A program made the translations under genes and the position numbers. From Streptomyces sp. NBC_01750 (GTDB lineage: Bacteria > Actinomycetota > Actinomycetes > Streptomycetales > Streptomycetaceae): a DNA stretch of 64,000 nt. Below, piece after piece: positions 17,386-25,035 of the stretch (its first letter is position 1; each line of letters starts with the position of its first letter). The DNA is taken from NCBI RefSeq assembly GCF_035918095.1, contig NZ_CP109137.1, forward strand, positions 5,520,001 through 5,584,000, in the 5' to 3' direction. The notes under the pieces were generated by a model that did not search any database, was not told where the DNA came from, and worked only from the letters and a program-made list of their open reading frames with translations.

Positions 17386-18216
17386 GTGCTGATTCGCGCA
17401 CAGGGCGGCGCGGCAGTGGTGACCAGCTGCGATTCGGGACGGGTTGAGGGAGTGCTGGGGGACGACGCGGAGTTGACCACCGCGGTGCTCGCGGCTCAGG
17501 ACGGGGACGAGGACGCCTTCCGTGCTGTGTACCGCGCTGTGCACCCGCGACTGCACGGTTATGTCCGGACTCTGGTCGGCGAGCCGGAGGCCGAGGACGT
17601 CACCTCGGAGGCCTGGCTGCAGATCGCCCGCGACCTCGACCGGTTCAGCGGAGACGCGGACCGATTCCGGGGCTGGGCCGCACGAATAGCCCGCAATCGG
17701 GCGCTCGATCACATACGTATGCGGGGCCGGCGCCCCGCCGTCGGCGGCGACGAGAGTGAACTCACCGGGATGCCTGCCGGGTCGGACACCGCGGACGAGG
17801 CCATGGAGGCCCTCGCCACCGGCCACACCATGGCCCTCATCGCCCAACTGCCGCAGGACCAGGCCGAGGCCGTCGTACTGCGCGTCGTGGTCGGCCTCGA
17901 CGCGAAGAGCGCGGCCAAGACGCTCGGCAAGCGGCCCGGTGCCGTACGGACCGCGGCACACCGCGGCCTGAAGCGGCTGGCCGAGCTGGTCGGCGCGGAC
18001 GGCGTGGACGGTGCGGATGGTGCGGATGGTGCTGGGTTCGTAGACTGCGCGGACGGCGCCGAGGGTGCGGGCTTCGCGGACGGCGCGGACCCGGACAACG
18101 TCCGGGCAGGCGCGGCGGATCTCGGTGGCGTACCGCCGCAGCGAGGCCCCCGACCCGGTTCGACGGCACCCGCCGGTGTGACGCATTCACGCCTGGGGAC
18201 GCAGAAGGACATGTGA
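17386..18216 (+). CDS. ECF-type RNA polymerase sigma factor (module 2)
   Basis: A 276-residue sigma factor closely related to module 1. Region 2 includes AFRAVYRAVHPRLHGYVRTL and FRGWAARIARNRALDHIRMR. Region 4 includes LPQDQAEAVVLRVVVGLDAK and TLGKRPGAVRTAAHRGLKRL. It has a C-terminal extension with collagen-like GADGVDGADGADGAG repeats. GTG 17386 is chosen because AGGAGG precedes it by 7 bases; the longer frame upstream has no good start. Its TGA overlaps the next ATG (ATGTGATG). Confidence 0.9.
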   Translation: MLIRAQGGAAVVTSCDSGRVEGVLGDDAELTTAVLAAQDGDEDAFRAVYRAVHPRLHGYVRTLVGEPEAEDVTSEAWLQIARDLDRFSGDADRFRGWAARIARNRALDHIRMRGRRPAVGGDESELTGMPAGSDTADEAMEALATGHTMALIAQLPQDQAEAVVLRVVVGLDAKSAAKTLGKRPGAVRTAAHRGLKRLAELVGADGVDGADGADGAGFVDCADGAEGAGFADGADPDNVRAGAADLGGVPPQRGPRPGSTAPAGVTHSRLGTQKDM

Positions 18217-19172
18217 TGGCCGACGAGCGGTACGAGTGGCTTGACAAGGATGCTGCGGAGCGACTGCTGCGCGGCGAACCGGTCGAGGCCGCCGACGAAC
18301 ACGCCCGTACCCAGGCCGCGCGACTCTCCGGTGCGCTGTACCGCGCGGGCCGGACCGACTACAGCGGCGACGGCGAAATGCCGGGCGAGGCCGCCGCGCT
18401 GGCCGCCTTCCGCAAGGCCAGGGCCGACGCCGCGTCGCCCGCGGGCGACACCATCGGCACCGTACGACTCGCTCGCTCCACACGCTCGGCCCCCGGACTG
18501 CGCTTCGGCCGTCCGGTGCGCTTCGGGATCGCCGCCGCCGTGGCCGGCTGCGCGCTCGGCGGAGTGGCGGTCGCGGCCGGCACCGGCATGCTGCCCACTC
18601 CCTTCAGCAACGACGATCCGCTGCCCGCGTCCTCGATCTCGGCCGCCGCGACTCCCGGGCCGCTGGTCTCGGATTCGCCGACCGGCGGCCGACCGGACTC
18701 CCCGTCGCAGACGCCGGGCGGGATCAGTACGCCTCCGGTGTCCCCATCGCCGAGCGGCGGAACCGGTCAGCATCAGGACGAGGCGAACGGCGGGATGCCG
18801 GACGGCGACGGCAAGCAGCAGGGCGACGCGGGCGAGAAGTCGGGCGACCGCAACGCCGAGTGGTACCGCAAGACGGTCGATGCCTGCCGCGACTATCGCA
18901 GCGGCCGTATCGCCTCGGAGCGCAAGCGGCGACTGGAGGCAACGGCCAAGGGGCCCGAACGGGTGCAGCGGTTCTGCGACCGGGTGCTCAGCGGCGACAT
19001 CACAGCCGCCCCGGACAGCAGCGGTGGCGACGACGGTGACGACGACGACGGAAAGGGCAACGGCGGCTCCGACTCGGACGACGGCCGGCCGGGCGGCGGA
19101 TCGCTGCCGCCCGTGTCCTGGTCACCGCTGCCCGCCGTGTCCTCCACCGTCCCCTCCGTGAGTACCCGCTAG
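18216..19172 (+). CDS. Membrane partner of sigma factor module 2 (candidate anti-sigma)
   Basis: A 318-residue protein with the same plan as the module 1 partner: a cytoplasmic N-terminus (ERYEWLDKDAAERLLRGEPV), one membrane helix (FGIAAAVAGCALGGVAVAAG) followed by LPTPF, a long Pro/Ser/Gly linker, and an external segment with two Cys (TVDACRDYRSGRI and VQRFCDRVLSGDI). The C-terminus has an acidic GDDGDDDDGKGN stretch. It overlaps the sigma gene, so coupled synthesis is expected. Control of the sigma factor is inferred from pairing. Confidence 0.78.
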   Translation: MADERYEWLDKDAAERLLRGEPVEAADEHARTQAARLSGALYRAGRTDYSGDGEMPGEAAALAAFRKARADAASPAGDTIGTVRLARSTRSAPGLRFGRPVRFGIAAAVAGCALGGVAVAAGTGMLPTPFSNDDPLPASSISAAATPGPLVSDSPTGGRPDSPSQTPGGISTPPVSPSPSGGTGQHQDEANGGMPDGDGKQQGDAGEKSGDRNAEWYRKTVDACRDYRSGRIASERKRRLEATAKGPERVQRFCDRVLSGDITAAPDSSGGDDGDDDDGKGNGGSDSDDGRPGGGSLPPVSWSPLPAVSSTVPSVSTR

Positions 19173-19267
19173 GTTCCGTGAGCCTCGCCAGGCCCCGCCC
19201 GGCGTCTTGTCGCATCCTGTCTGACCTGCGGTTTCTCTGCCGCTGCCGGTATCCGATCACCCAGGTG

Positions 19268-19296
19268 TGACGTTTTTTGAGCCACTGGCGCAGTAG
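19268..19296 (+). promoter_or_regulatory. Promoter-like motif TGACG..TTTGAGCCAC..CGCAGTA, copy 2
   Basis: The three blocks TGACG, TTTGAGCCAC and CGCAGTA match copy 1 at 13006 with the same total length of 28 bases. No protein gene follows on this strand. The 6C-type hairpins begin about 30 bases downstream, so this is best read as the promoter of that small RNA. Confidence 0.55.
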
Positions 19297-19299
19297 ATA

Positions 19300-19415
19300 G
19301 TGAGCCGACTGGTCATCGGCCGCGCCCGAGCCGGGGTTCCCCCCGTACCTACGGCTTGGCGCACATGGCGCGGGCGGGACACGTTCCCCCGGTCCCGCCC
19401 GCGCCACTCTTCTCC
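19300..19415 (+). ncRNA. Candidate 6C small RNA (two hairpins with C-rich loops)
   Basis: Hairpin 1 has stem CCGAGCCG (19326-19333) / CGGCTTGG (19352-19359) with an 18-base loop containing six consecutive C (TTCCCCCCG). Hairpin 2 has a perfect 14-base stem (19367-19380 with 19392-19405) and an 11-base loop with TTCCCCCG, followed by the T/C-rich ACTCTTCTCC. Two hairpins with C-run loops define the 6C RNA family of Actinobacteria, of which mycobacterial B11 is a member; it can bind G-rich ribosome sites of target mRNAs. The 5' end is a guess from the promoter-like motif. Hairpin 2 also serves as terminator towards the convergent L,D-transpeptidase gene. Confidence 0.65.
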
Positions 19416-19420
19416 GACTC

Positions 19421-20287
19421 TCACCAGTAGATGACGACCTTGTCGCCGCTGTGGACCTGCGCGAAGAGCGAGGCGATCTTCCCCTTGTTCCGGACATTGA
19501 CGCAGCCGTGCGACGCGCCGTTGTAGCCGCGGGCCGCGAAGTCCGAGGAATAGTGCACCGCCTGGCCGCCGCTGAAGAACATCGCGTACGGCATGGACGT
19601 GTGGTAGATCGTCGAGACGTGGTCCCTGGACTTCTGGAACACGCTGAAGGTGCCCTCACGGGTCGGCGTGTACTGCGAGCCGAAACGCACATCCATCGTC
19701 GACCGCACCTTGCCGTCGATCACCCAGGAGAGCGTGCGGGTGGTCTTGCTGATGCACATCACCCGGCCCGTCATGCAGCGCGGGTCGAGCTTCGCCGCCG
19801 GCTTGTTGACGGTGGCGCCGTTCAGCTCGTCGCGCGTCGGCTTCGTCGTCATACCGAGCAGCTTCTGCCAGGTCATGGTGTCCGTGTCGCCGGTTGCCGG
19901 CAGACCGCGTTTGCCCTGGAAGCCCTTGACCGAGGCGACCGTCACGGAACCGTAGGTGCCGGTCGGCCTGTCGTCGAACCAGCCGATCTGCGCGAGCCTG
20001 GCCTGCAGCTCGCGCACCCGCTCGCCCTTCGAGCCGTTCGCCATCAGAACCTCGGTCCGCGCGGTCCCGGCGGGCTCGCGAGGCTTGCCGGTCGTCCCCT
20101 TCGGCTTCGGCGTGGCCGGGTCCGACGCGGACGGAGTCGCCGTGCCGGTCTGCGCGGGCGCCGAGCCGCCCGGCTTGGCGTCGGCCCCGGCCGGCCGGCC
20201 GACGGCGGCCTGCGCCGTGCAGCCCGCGGTCACGGCCAGCACCGCGGCCGCGGCCAGTGATCTGCATATGACGGAATTCCGAAGCAT
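19421..20287 (-). CDS. L,D-transpeptidase lipoprotein with peptidoglycan-binding domain
   Basis: A 288-residue exported protein that forms 3-3 cross-links in peptidoglycan. It has a signal peptide with lipobox VTAGC, a Pro/Thr-rich linker, a PG_binding_1 domain (VRELQARLAQIGWFDDRPTG) and a YkuD catalytic domain with VHYSSDFAARGYNGASHGCV, whose final His-Gly-Cys holds the catalytic Cys. GGGGGGCG precedes ATG 20287. It converges on the 6C RNA candidate. A second L,D-transpeptidase is at 44.1 kb. Confidence 0.9.
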   Translation of the reverse strand: MLRNSVICRSLAAAAVLAVTAGCTAQAAVGRPAGADAKPGGSAPAQTGTATPSASDPATPKPKGTTGKPREPAGTARTEVLMANGSKGERVRELQARLAQIGWFDDRPTGTYGSVTVASVKGFQGKRGLPATGDTDTMTWQKLLGMTTKPTRDELNGATVNKPAAKLDPRCMTGRVMCISKTTRTLSWVIDGKVRSTMDVRFGSQYTPTREGTFSVFQKSRDHVSTIYHTSMPYAMFFSGGQAVHYSSDFAARGYNGASHGCVNVRNKGKIASLFAQVHSGDKVVIYW

Positions 20288-20492
20288 GTTCGCCCCCCTG
20301 TATTTCCTGTGTCTCCAGAGACAGATTCCCGCCCTGCTCGGTTGCGCAATCCCGCGCACTATGGGGAACAAGCTGTGGAAGAGGCTGTGAGCAAGGTCCC
20401 GGCGTGCGGCTCTCCACCGGTCGCGGGTCCGCCGCTACAGTCCGACCCGAGCTCAGTTACCAGTGAGTAGCTCTAGTGGGAGGCACACAACC

Positions 20493-22073
20493 ATGGCGCG
20501 CGAGTCCGAGTCGGGACTGCCTATCGAGCCGGTCTACGGACCGGGTGCACTGGACGGCTGGGATCCGGCCGAGAAGCTGGGCGAGCCCGGCGCGTACCCC
20601 TACACCCGCGGCGTCTACCCGACGATGTACACCGTCCGCCCCTGGACGATGCGCCAGTACGCGGGCTTCGGCACCGCGGTCGAGTCCAACGCCCGCTACA
20701 AGCAGCTCATCGCCAACGGCACGACGGGCCTGTCCGTCGCCTTCGACCTGCCGACCCAGATGGGCCACGATTCGGACGCGGCGATCGCGAGCGGCGAGGT
20801 CGGCAAGGTCGGCGTCGCCATCGATTCGCTCGACGACATGCGCGTGCTCTTCGGCGGTATCCCGCTGGACAAGGTCTCCACGTCGATGACGATCAACGCC
20901 CCCGCCGCGCTGCTTCTGCTGCTCTACCAGCTCGTCGGCGAGGAGCAGGGCGTCCCCGCGGACAAGCTCACCGGCACCATCCAGAACGATGTGCTCAAGG
21001 AGTACATCGCCCGCGGCACCTACATCTTCCCGCCCAAGCCCTCGCTTCGGCTGATCGCCGACATCTTCAAGTACTGCAAGGCCGAGATCCCGAAGTGGAA
21101 CACCATCTCGATCTCCGGCTACCACATGGCGGAAGCCGGCGCCTCGCCCGCGCAGGAGATCGCCTTCACGCTCGCGGACGGCATCGAGTACGTCCGTACG
21201 GCCGTCGCCGCCGGCATGGACGTCGACGACTTCGCGCCCCGGCTGTCCTTCTTCTTCGTCTCGCGTACCACGATCCTGGAAGAGGTCGCCAAGTTCCGTG
21301 CCGCGCGCCGGATCTGGGCCCGGATCATGCGGGACGATTTCGGCGCGAAGAACCCCAAGTCGCTGATGCTGCGGTTCCACACCCAGACGGCCGGTGTGCA
21401 GCTGACGGCCCAGCAGCCCGAGGTGAACCTGGTGCGCGTGGCCGTCCAGGGGCTCGCGGCGGTCCTCGGCGGTACGCAGTCGCTGCACACGAACTCCTTC
21501 GACGAGGCGATCGCGCTCCCGACGGACAAGTCGGCGCGGCTCGCCCTGCGTACTCAGCAGGTCCTGGCGTACGAGACCGATGTCACCGCCACCGTGGACC
21601 CGTTCGCGGGCAGTTATGTCGTCGAGAAGATGACGGACGATGTGGAGGCGGCGGCGCTGGCGCTGATGGAACGGGTCGAGGACCTGGGCGGCGCGGTCAA
21701 CGCCATCGAGCACGGCTTCCAGAAGAACGAGATCGAGCGCAGCGCGTACCGCATCGCGCAGGAGACCGACAGCGGCGAGCGCGTCGTCGTCGGCGTCAAC
21801 CGCCACACGCTGGACGCGGAGGAGCCGTACGAGCCGCTGCGGGTCGACCCCGCCATCGAGGCGCAGCAGGCCGACCGGCTGACGAAGCTGCGGGCCGAGC
21901 GTGACCAGGCGGCCGTGGACACGGCGCTCGCCGCGCTGAAGAAGGCCGCGGAGGGCACGGACAATGTGCTGTACCCGATGAAGGACGCGTTGAAGGCCAG
22001 AGCGACGGTCGGCGAGGTCTGCGACGCGCTGCGCCGGGTGTGGGGCACATACGTTCCGGCCGACGCGTTCTGA
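20493..22073 (+). CDS. B12-dependent acyl-CoA mutase, catalytic (large) subunit without cobalamin domain
   Basis: A 526-residue TIM-barrel subunit of the methylmalonyl/isobutyryl-CoA mutase family. Motifs include [60 protein letters not shown] and [16 protein letters not shown]. By eye the Tyr of RQYAGF and Arg of PSLRLIAD match residues that bind the carboxylate in methylmalonyl-CoA mutase. The protein ends where the C-terminal cobalamin domain (DxHxxG) would begin in fused enzymes, so it needs a separate B12-binding subunit, which is not in this window. GGGAGG supports ATG 20493. Confidence 0.88.
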   Translation: MARESESGLPIEPVYGPGALDGWDPAEKLGEPGAYPYTRGVYPTMYTVRPWTMRQYAGFGTAVESNARYKQLIANGTTGLSVAFDLPTQMGHDSDAAIASGEVGKVGVAIDSLDDMRVLFGGIPLDKVSTSMTINAPAALLLLLYQLVGEEQGVPADKLTGTIQNDVLKEYIARGTYIFPPKPSLRLIADIFKYCKAEIPKWNTISISGYHMAEAGASPAQEIAFTLADGIEYVRTAVAAGMDVDDFAPRLSFFFVSRTTILEEVAKFRAARRIWARIMRDDFGAKNPKSLMLRFHTQTAGVQLTAQQPEVNLVRVAVQGLAAVLGGTQSLHTNSFDEAIALPTDKSARLALRTQQVLAYETDVTATVDPFAGSYVVEKMTDDVEAAALALMERVEDLGGAVNAIEHGFQKNEIERSAYRIAQETDSGERVVVGVNRHTLDAEEPYEPLRVDPAIEAQQADRLTKLRAERDQAAVDTALAALKKAAEGTDNVLYPMKDALKARATVGEVCDALRRVWGTYVPADAF

Positions 22074-22089
22074 GCTGCTCGTTCCGACC

Positions 22090-22108
22090 GGTTCCGCGAT
22101 ACGGAACC
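22090..22108 (+). terminator. Stem-loop after the mutase gene
   Basis: GGTTCCG (22090-22096) pairs with CGGAACC (22102-22108) across a 5-base loop, 17 bases after the mutase stop. There is no T tract, which is usual for Streptomyces. It is the first of two hairpins in the short gap before the LysE gene. Confidence 0.5.
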
Positions 22109-22112
22109 CAAA

Positions 22113-22146
22113 GGCGGAGTGTCGTGCCGATGTGCGACACTCCGCC
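22113..22146 (+). promoter_or_regulatory. Perfect 12-base inverted repeat abutting the LysE start codon
   Basis: GGCGGAGTGTCG (22113-22124) and its exact complement (22135-22146) flank a 10-base loop and end 2 bases before ATG 22149. In RNA this hairpin would cover the whole ribosome-binding region. In DNA the AGTGTCG/CGACACT core could be an operator. Confidence 0.55.
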
Positions 22147-22148
22147 TC

Positions 22149-22802
22149 ATGCTGGGTGTTACCGATCTCCCGACCTATCTCGCAGGCCTTGTCCTGATCG
22201 TTCTGCTGCCGGGGCCGAACTCGCTGTACGTGCTCTCGGTCGCCGCGCGCCGCGGTGTGCGTACGGGCTATACGGCGGCCGCGGGGGTGTGGTGCGGCGA
22301 TACCGTGCTGATGGTGCTCTCCGCCGCGGGCGTCGCCTCGCTGCTCCAGGCCAACGCGCTGCTCTTCGGGATCGTGAAGTTCGCCGGCGCCGGCTATCTG
22401 ACCTGGCTGGCGATCGGGATGCTGCGTGCGGCCTGGTCGCTGTGGCGCACCCGCCGTGAGCTCACTGCCGAGCAGGCAGCCCCGGCCGAGGGGTCCGCCG
22501 CCGAACGGCCGTTCCGCAAGGCTCTTGTGATCAGCCTGTTCAACCCGAAGGCGATCCTCTTCTTCATCGCCTTCTTCGTGCAGTTCGTCGACCCCGCATA
22601 CGCCTATCCGGCGCTCTCCTTCGTGGTGCTCGGCGTGCTCGCCCAGCTGGCGAGCTTCCTCTATCTCACTCTGCTGATCTTCACCGGGACGCATCTGGCG
22701 GCCGCCTTCCGCCGTCGCAAGCGGCTGTCCGCGGGTGCGACGTCGGCGGCCGGCGTGCTGTTCCTGGGCTTCGCGGTGAAGCTCTCTCTCAGCAGCACCT
22801 GA
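22149..22802 (+). CDS. LysE family amino acid/metabolite exporter
   Basis: A 217-residue membrane protein of the LysE/RhtB family, which exports amino acids or their derivatives. The signature LIVLLPGPNSLYVLSVAARR opens the protein. Four or five more hydrophobic helices follow, with FNPKAILFFIAFFVQFVDP in the second half. The length is normal. A perfect hairpin ends 2 bases before the ATG, leaving no free Shine-Dalgarno site. Its 3' end overlaps the end of the convergent monooxygenase gene by 14 bases. Confidence 0.88.
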   Translation: MLGVTDLPTYLAGLVLIVLLPGPNSLYVLSVAARRGVRTGYTAAAGVWCGDTVLMVLSAAGVASLLQANALLFGIVKFAGAGYLTWLAIGMLRAAWSLWRTRRELTAEQAAPAEGSAAERPFRKALVISLFNPKAILFFIAFFVQFVDPAYAYPALSFVVLGVLAQLASFLYLTLLIFTGTHLAAAFRRRKRLSAGATSAAGVLFLGFAVKLSLSST

Positions 22803-24231
22803 CCAGGTACTCGGCGAGGCCGGACATGTCCTCGCCCGCCCAGCCGATGTAGCCGTCGGGCCGGACAAGGAAGAGACCCTTCCCGTACGGCTCGTACGCC
22901 TCGATCCGGTGTATGTGCACCGGTGCACCGTCGAGTACGGGCAGTTCGGAGTCCGTGCCGACCGCGAGCAGCGTGAAGTGCGGGCCGCGGAAGAGGTCGA
23001 AGATCCGTCGTCCGCCGGGCAGCGGACCGTCCGGGGCGCGGTCGCCCGCCTCCAGCGCGCCCGCGCCGCCGGAGGCGAGCGGGCCGCCGCGGTAACCGAG
23101 CCCCAGCTGCATGGTGGCCGCGCCGCGCTGCTCCTCGCCGCGGTGGATACGGGTGGAGAGGCCGAGCATCTGTGCCGCGACGGGCAGCCGCTCCCGCTCG
23201 TAGGTGTCCAGGAGCGACTCGGGTGCGCCGTGGCGAAGTACCTGGCCGAGCTTCCAGCCGAGGTTGTAGACGTCCTGGACGCTGGTGTTGAGGCCCTGCC
23301 CGCCGGCGGGGGAGTGGACATGCGCGGCGTCGCCCGCGAGGAACACGCGCCCTTCGCGGAACCGGTCCGCCATGGCGGCGCGCGGCCGGAAGTCCGAGGC
23401 CCACAGCACCTCGGTTACCTCGTCCGCGGCCAGATGGGTGCGGACGCCGATCAGCTCCCGTACGCCCGAGGGCGAGGTGTCCGGCTCGCCCTGCGCGAAC
23501 TGGCCCACGACCTGGAAGTGGTCGGTCCCCGGCAGCGGACAGATGGCGAGGTAGCCGGCGCTGCCGCCCGGGAAGACATGCCAGTTGAGGCGGTCGAGCG
23601 CGGGGATGCGGACATCGGCGACCAGCATCGGGGCCGGGTCGACGCTCTCGCCGGTCATCGCTATGGAGAGGATGGCGCGGACCGTGCTGCGGCCGCCGTC
23701 CGCCGCGACCATGTAGGCCGCGCGGATCGTCGATGGTCCTGTCGCCGCCGCCCCTGTGGAGAGCTGGGCCGTCACTCCGTACGTGTCCTGGCTGAGCCCC
23801 GTCAGGGCCGTACCGAAAGCGACTCGGCCCGAGAGCTCCGTCAGGCGCGCGTGCAGGATCTGCTGGGTGCGCCACTGCGGGAGCAGCCACGGCTCGCCGT
23901 ACGGCGCGGAGTCCGTGGGCCCGGGGCGCTCGAACATGTCGTGCTCCCCCTGGCGGCTGCCGTCCTGCCAGACCATGCCGACCGGAGCCTTGCCGCCCGA
24001 GGCGAGGACCGCGTCCACGACGCCGAGGTCGTCGAAGACCTCCATCGTGCGGGGCTGGATGCCCTTGCCGCGTGAGCCGGGGAAGAGCGTGTCCTGCTGC
24101 TCGACGACGAGGGCGCGTACGCCGCGGCGGGCCAGATCGCAGGCGAGGGTGAGCCCGGTGGGCCCGGCCCCGACGATCAGGACGTCGGTCTCCGCGTCGG
24201 CGACGGTTTCCTTAACGTTGTTAAGTGCCAT
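22789..24231 (-). CDS. FAD-dependent aromatic monooxygenase
   Basis: A 480-residue flavoprotein hydroxylase (PheA/TfdB/Rox-like). The FAD-binding fold starts with TDVLIVGAGPTGLTLACDLA, the DG motif region is AYMVAADGGRSTVR, and the second FAD motif is GRVFLAGDAAHVHSPAGGQG. A thioredoxin-like C-terminal domain ends near YGKGLFLVRPDGYIGWAG. Such enzymes hydroxylate phenols, antibiotics or polyketides with NAD(P)H and O2. It is divergent from a TetR regulator with two matching palindromes between and over the 5' end of this gene. A role in detoxifying a compound sensed by the regulator is inferred. Confidence 0.9.
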   Translation of the reverse strand: MALNNVKETVADAETDVLIVGAGPTGLTLACDLARRGVRALVVEQQDTLFPGSRGKGIQPRTMEVFDDLGVVDAVLASGGKAPVGMVWQDGSRQGEHDMFERPGPTDSAPYGEPWLLPQWRTQQILHARLTELSGRVAFGTALTGLSQDTYGVTAQLSTGAAATGPSTIRAAYMVAADGGRSTVRAILSIAMTGESVDPAPMLVADVRIPALDRLNWHVFPGGSAGYLAICPLPGTDHFQVVGQFAQGEPDTSPSGVRELIGVRTHLAADEVTEVLWASDFRPRAAMADRFREGRVFLAGDAAHVHSPAGGQGLNTSVQDVYNLGWKLGQVLRHGAPESLLDTYERERLPVAAQMLGLSTRIHRGEEQRGAATMQLGLGYRGGPLASGGAGALEAGDRAPDGPLPGGRRIFDLFRGPHFTLLAVGTDSELPVLDGAPVHIHRIEAYEPYGKGLFLVRPDGYIGWAGEDMSGLAEYLVRCC

Positions 24232-24261
24232 GCCCGAGAGGATGCGCTTAACGTCGTTAAG
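24211..24261. promoter_or_regulatory. Two CTTAACGTNGTTAAG operators for the TetR regulator
   Basis: Box A at 24211-24225 (CTTAACGTTGTTAAG) and box B at 24247-24261 (CTTAACGTCGTTAAG, a perfect palindrome) are 36 bases apart. Box A lies inside codons 3-7 of the monooxygenase gene; box B is between the two start codons. The match between the boxes and the divergent layout make them operators of the adjacent TetR protein. Confidence 0.75.
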
Positions 24262-24290
24262 TTGTCAAGGGCGGCAGGTAGGTTGGCACC

Positions 24291-24947
24291 GTGGCTACGG
24301 AACGACTCGACCGGATCCGGGTGGCGCGCGCCGCCCTGCGCCTGCTCAACGAAGTGGGACTCGAAGGGCTGACGCTGCGCGCCATCGCCAAGGAGCTCGA
24401 CGTCAAGGCCCCCGCCCTGTACTGGCACTTCAAGGACAAGCAGGCGCTGCTCGACGAGATGGCGACCGAGATGCTCCGGCGGATGGCGGCCGACCTTCTG
24501 GCGGCGGAACCGGCCGCCGACTGGCGCGAGAGCCTCGCCGCGGCCATGCGCGGACTGCGCGAGCATCTGCTGCGCTACCGCGACGGCGCCAAGGTCTACA
24601 GCGGCACCCACTTCACCGACACCAGTTACGCCGGCCCGATGGAGGCGCATCTGCGCATCCTCACGGGTGCGGGCTTCACGCCGGGCGCGGCGGCCCGCGC
24701 CTGGTTCACCGCGTACAGCTACACGATCGGCCATGTGATCGAGGAGCAGTCGATTCGGCCCGACACGGCGACCGGGGCGGAAGGGTACGACCTGGTGGCC
24801 CGGGCCGACCGGCTGGCGGAGTACCCCCTCACGGCGGCCGCGGGGGAGGAGATCTTCCGCGGCTACGCCACGGGGTTCGAGACGGGGCTCGCGGCGGTGG
24901 TGGCGGGGATCGGGGAGGTGCTGGCCCCTTCGGAGCGCCCGTCCTGA
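24291..24947 (+). CDS. TetR family transcriptional repressor
   Basis: A 218-residue regulator with an N-terminal helix-turn-helix (RIRVARAALRLLNEVGLEGL, then TLRAIAKELDVKAPALYWHF at residues 27-46, the classic TetR recognition helix) and a C-terminal TetR_C ligand domain. GTG 24291 follows AGGTAGG. It is expected to repress the divergent FAD monooxygenase and itself through the two CTTAAC palindromes, with release by an aromatic or drug-like ligand. Confidence 0.9.
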   Translation: MATERLDRIRVARAALRLLNEVGLEGLTLRAIAKELDVKAPALYWHFKDKQALLDEMATEMLRRMAADLLAAEPAADWRESLAAAMRGLREHLLRYRDGAKVYSGTHFTDTSYAGPMEAHLRILTGAGFTPGAAARAWFTAYSYTIGHVIEEQSIRPDTATGAEGYDLVARADRLAEYPLTAAAGEEIFRGYATGFETGLAAVVAGIGEVLAPSERPS

Positions 24948-24983
24948 CCGGGGCTTGGGGCGGAGCCCCAACAGGAGCCCCGG
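24948..24983 (+). terminator. Stem-loop terminator after TetR
   Basis: TTGGGGC-GGA-GCCCCAA (24955-24971) is nested within an outer CCGGGGCT/AGCCCCGG pairing (24948-24955 with 24976-24983), followed by CCTTT. It separates the TetR gene from the convergent polysialyltransferase-like gene. Confidence 0.65.
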
Positions 24984-25035
24984 CCTTTGAGGCACGGGGT
25001 CCGCGGCGCGGGTGCCCGGTGCGGGGGCCCAGGGG

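Noticed and set aside
20457..23321. 954-codon minus-strand frame opposite the mutase and LysE genes
   Set aside because: It spans two unrelated plus-strand genes and their hairpins, with Arg/Asp/Val-rich shadow composition.
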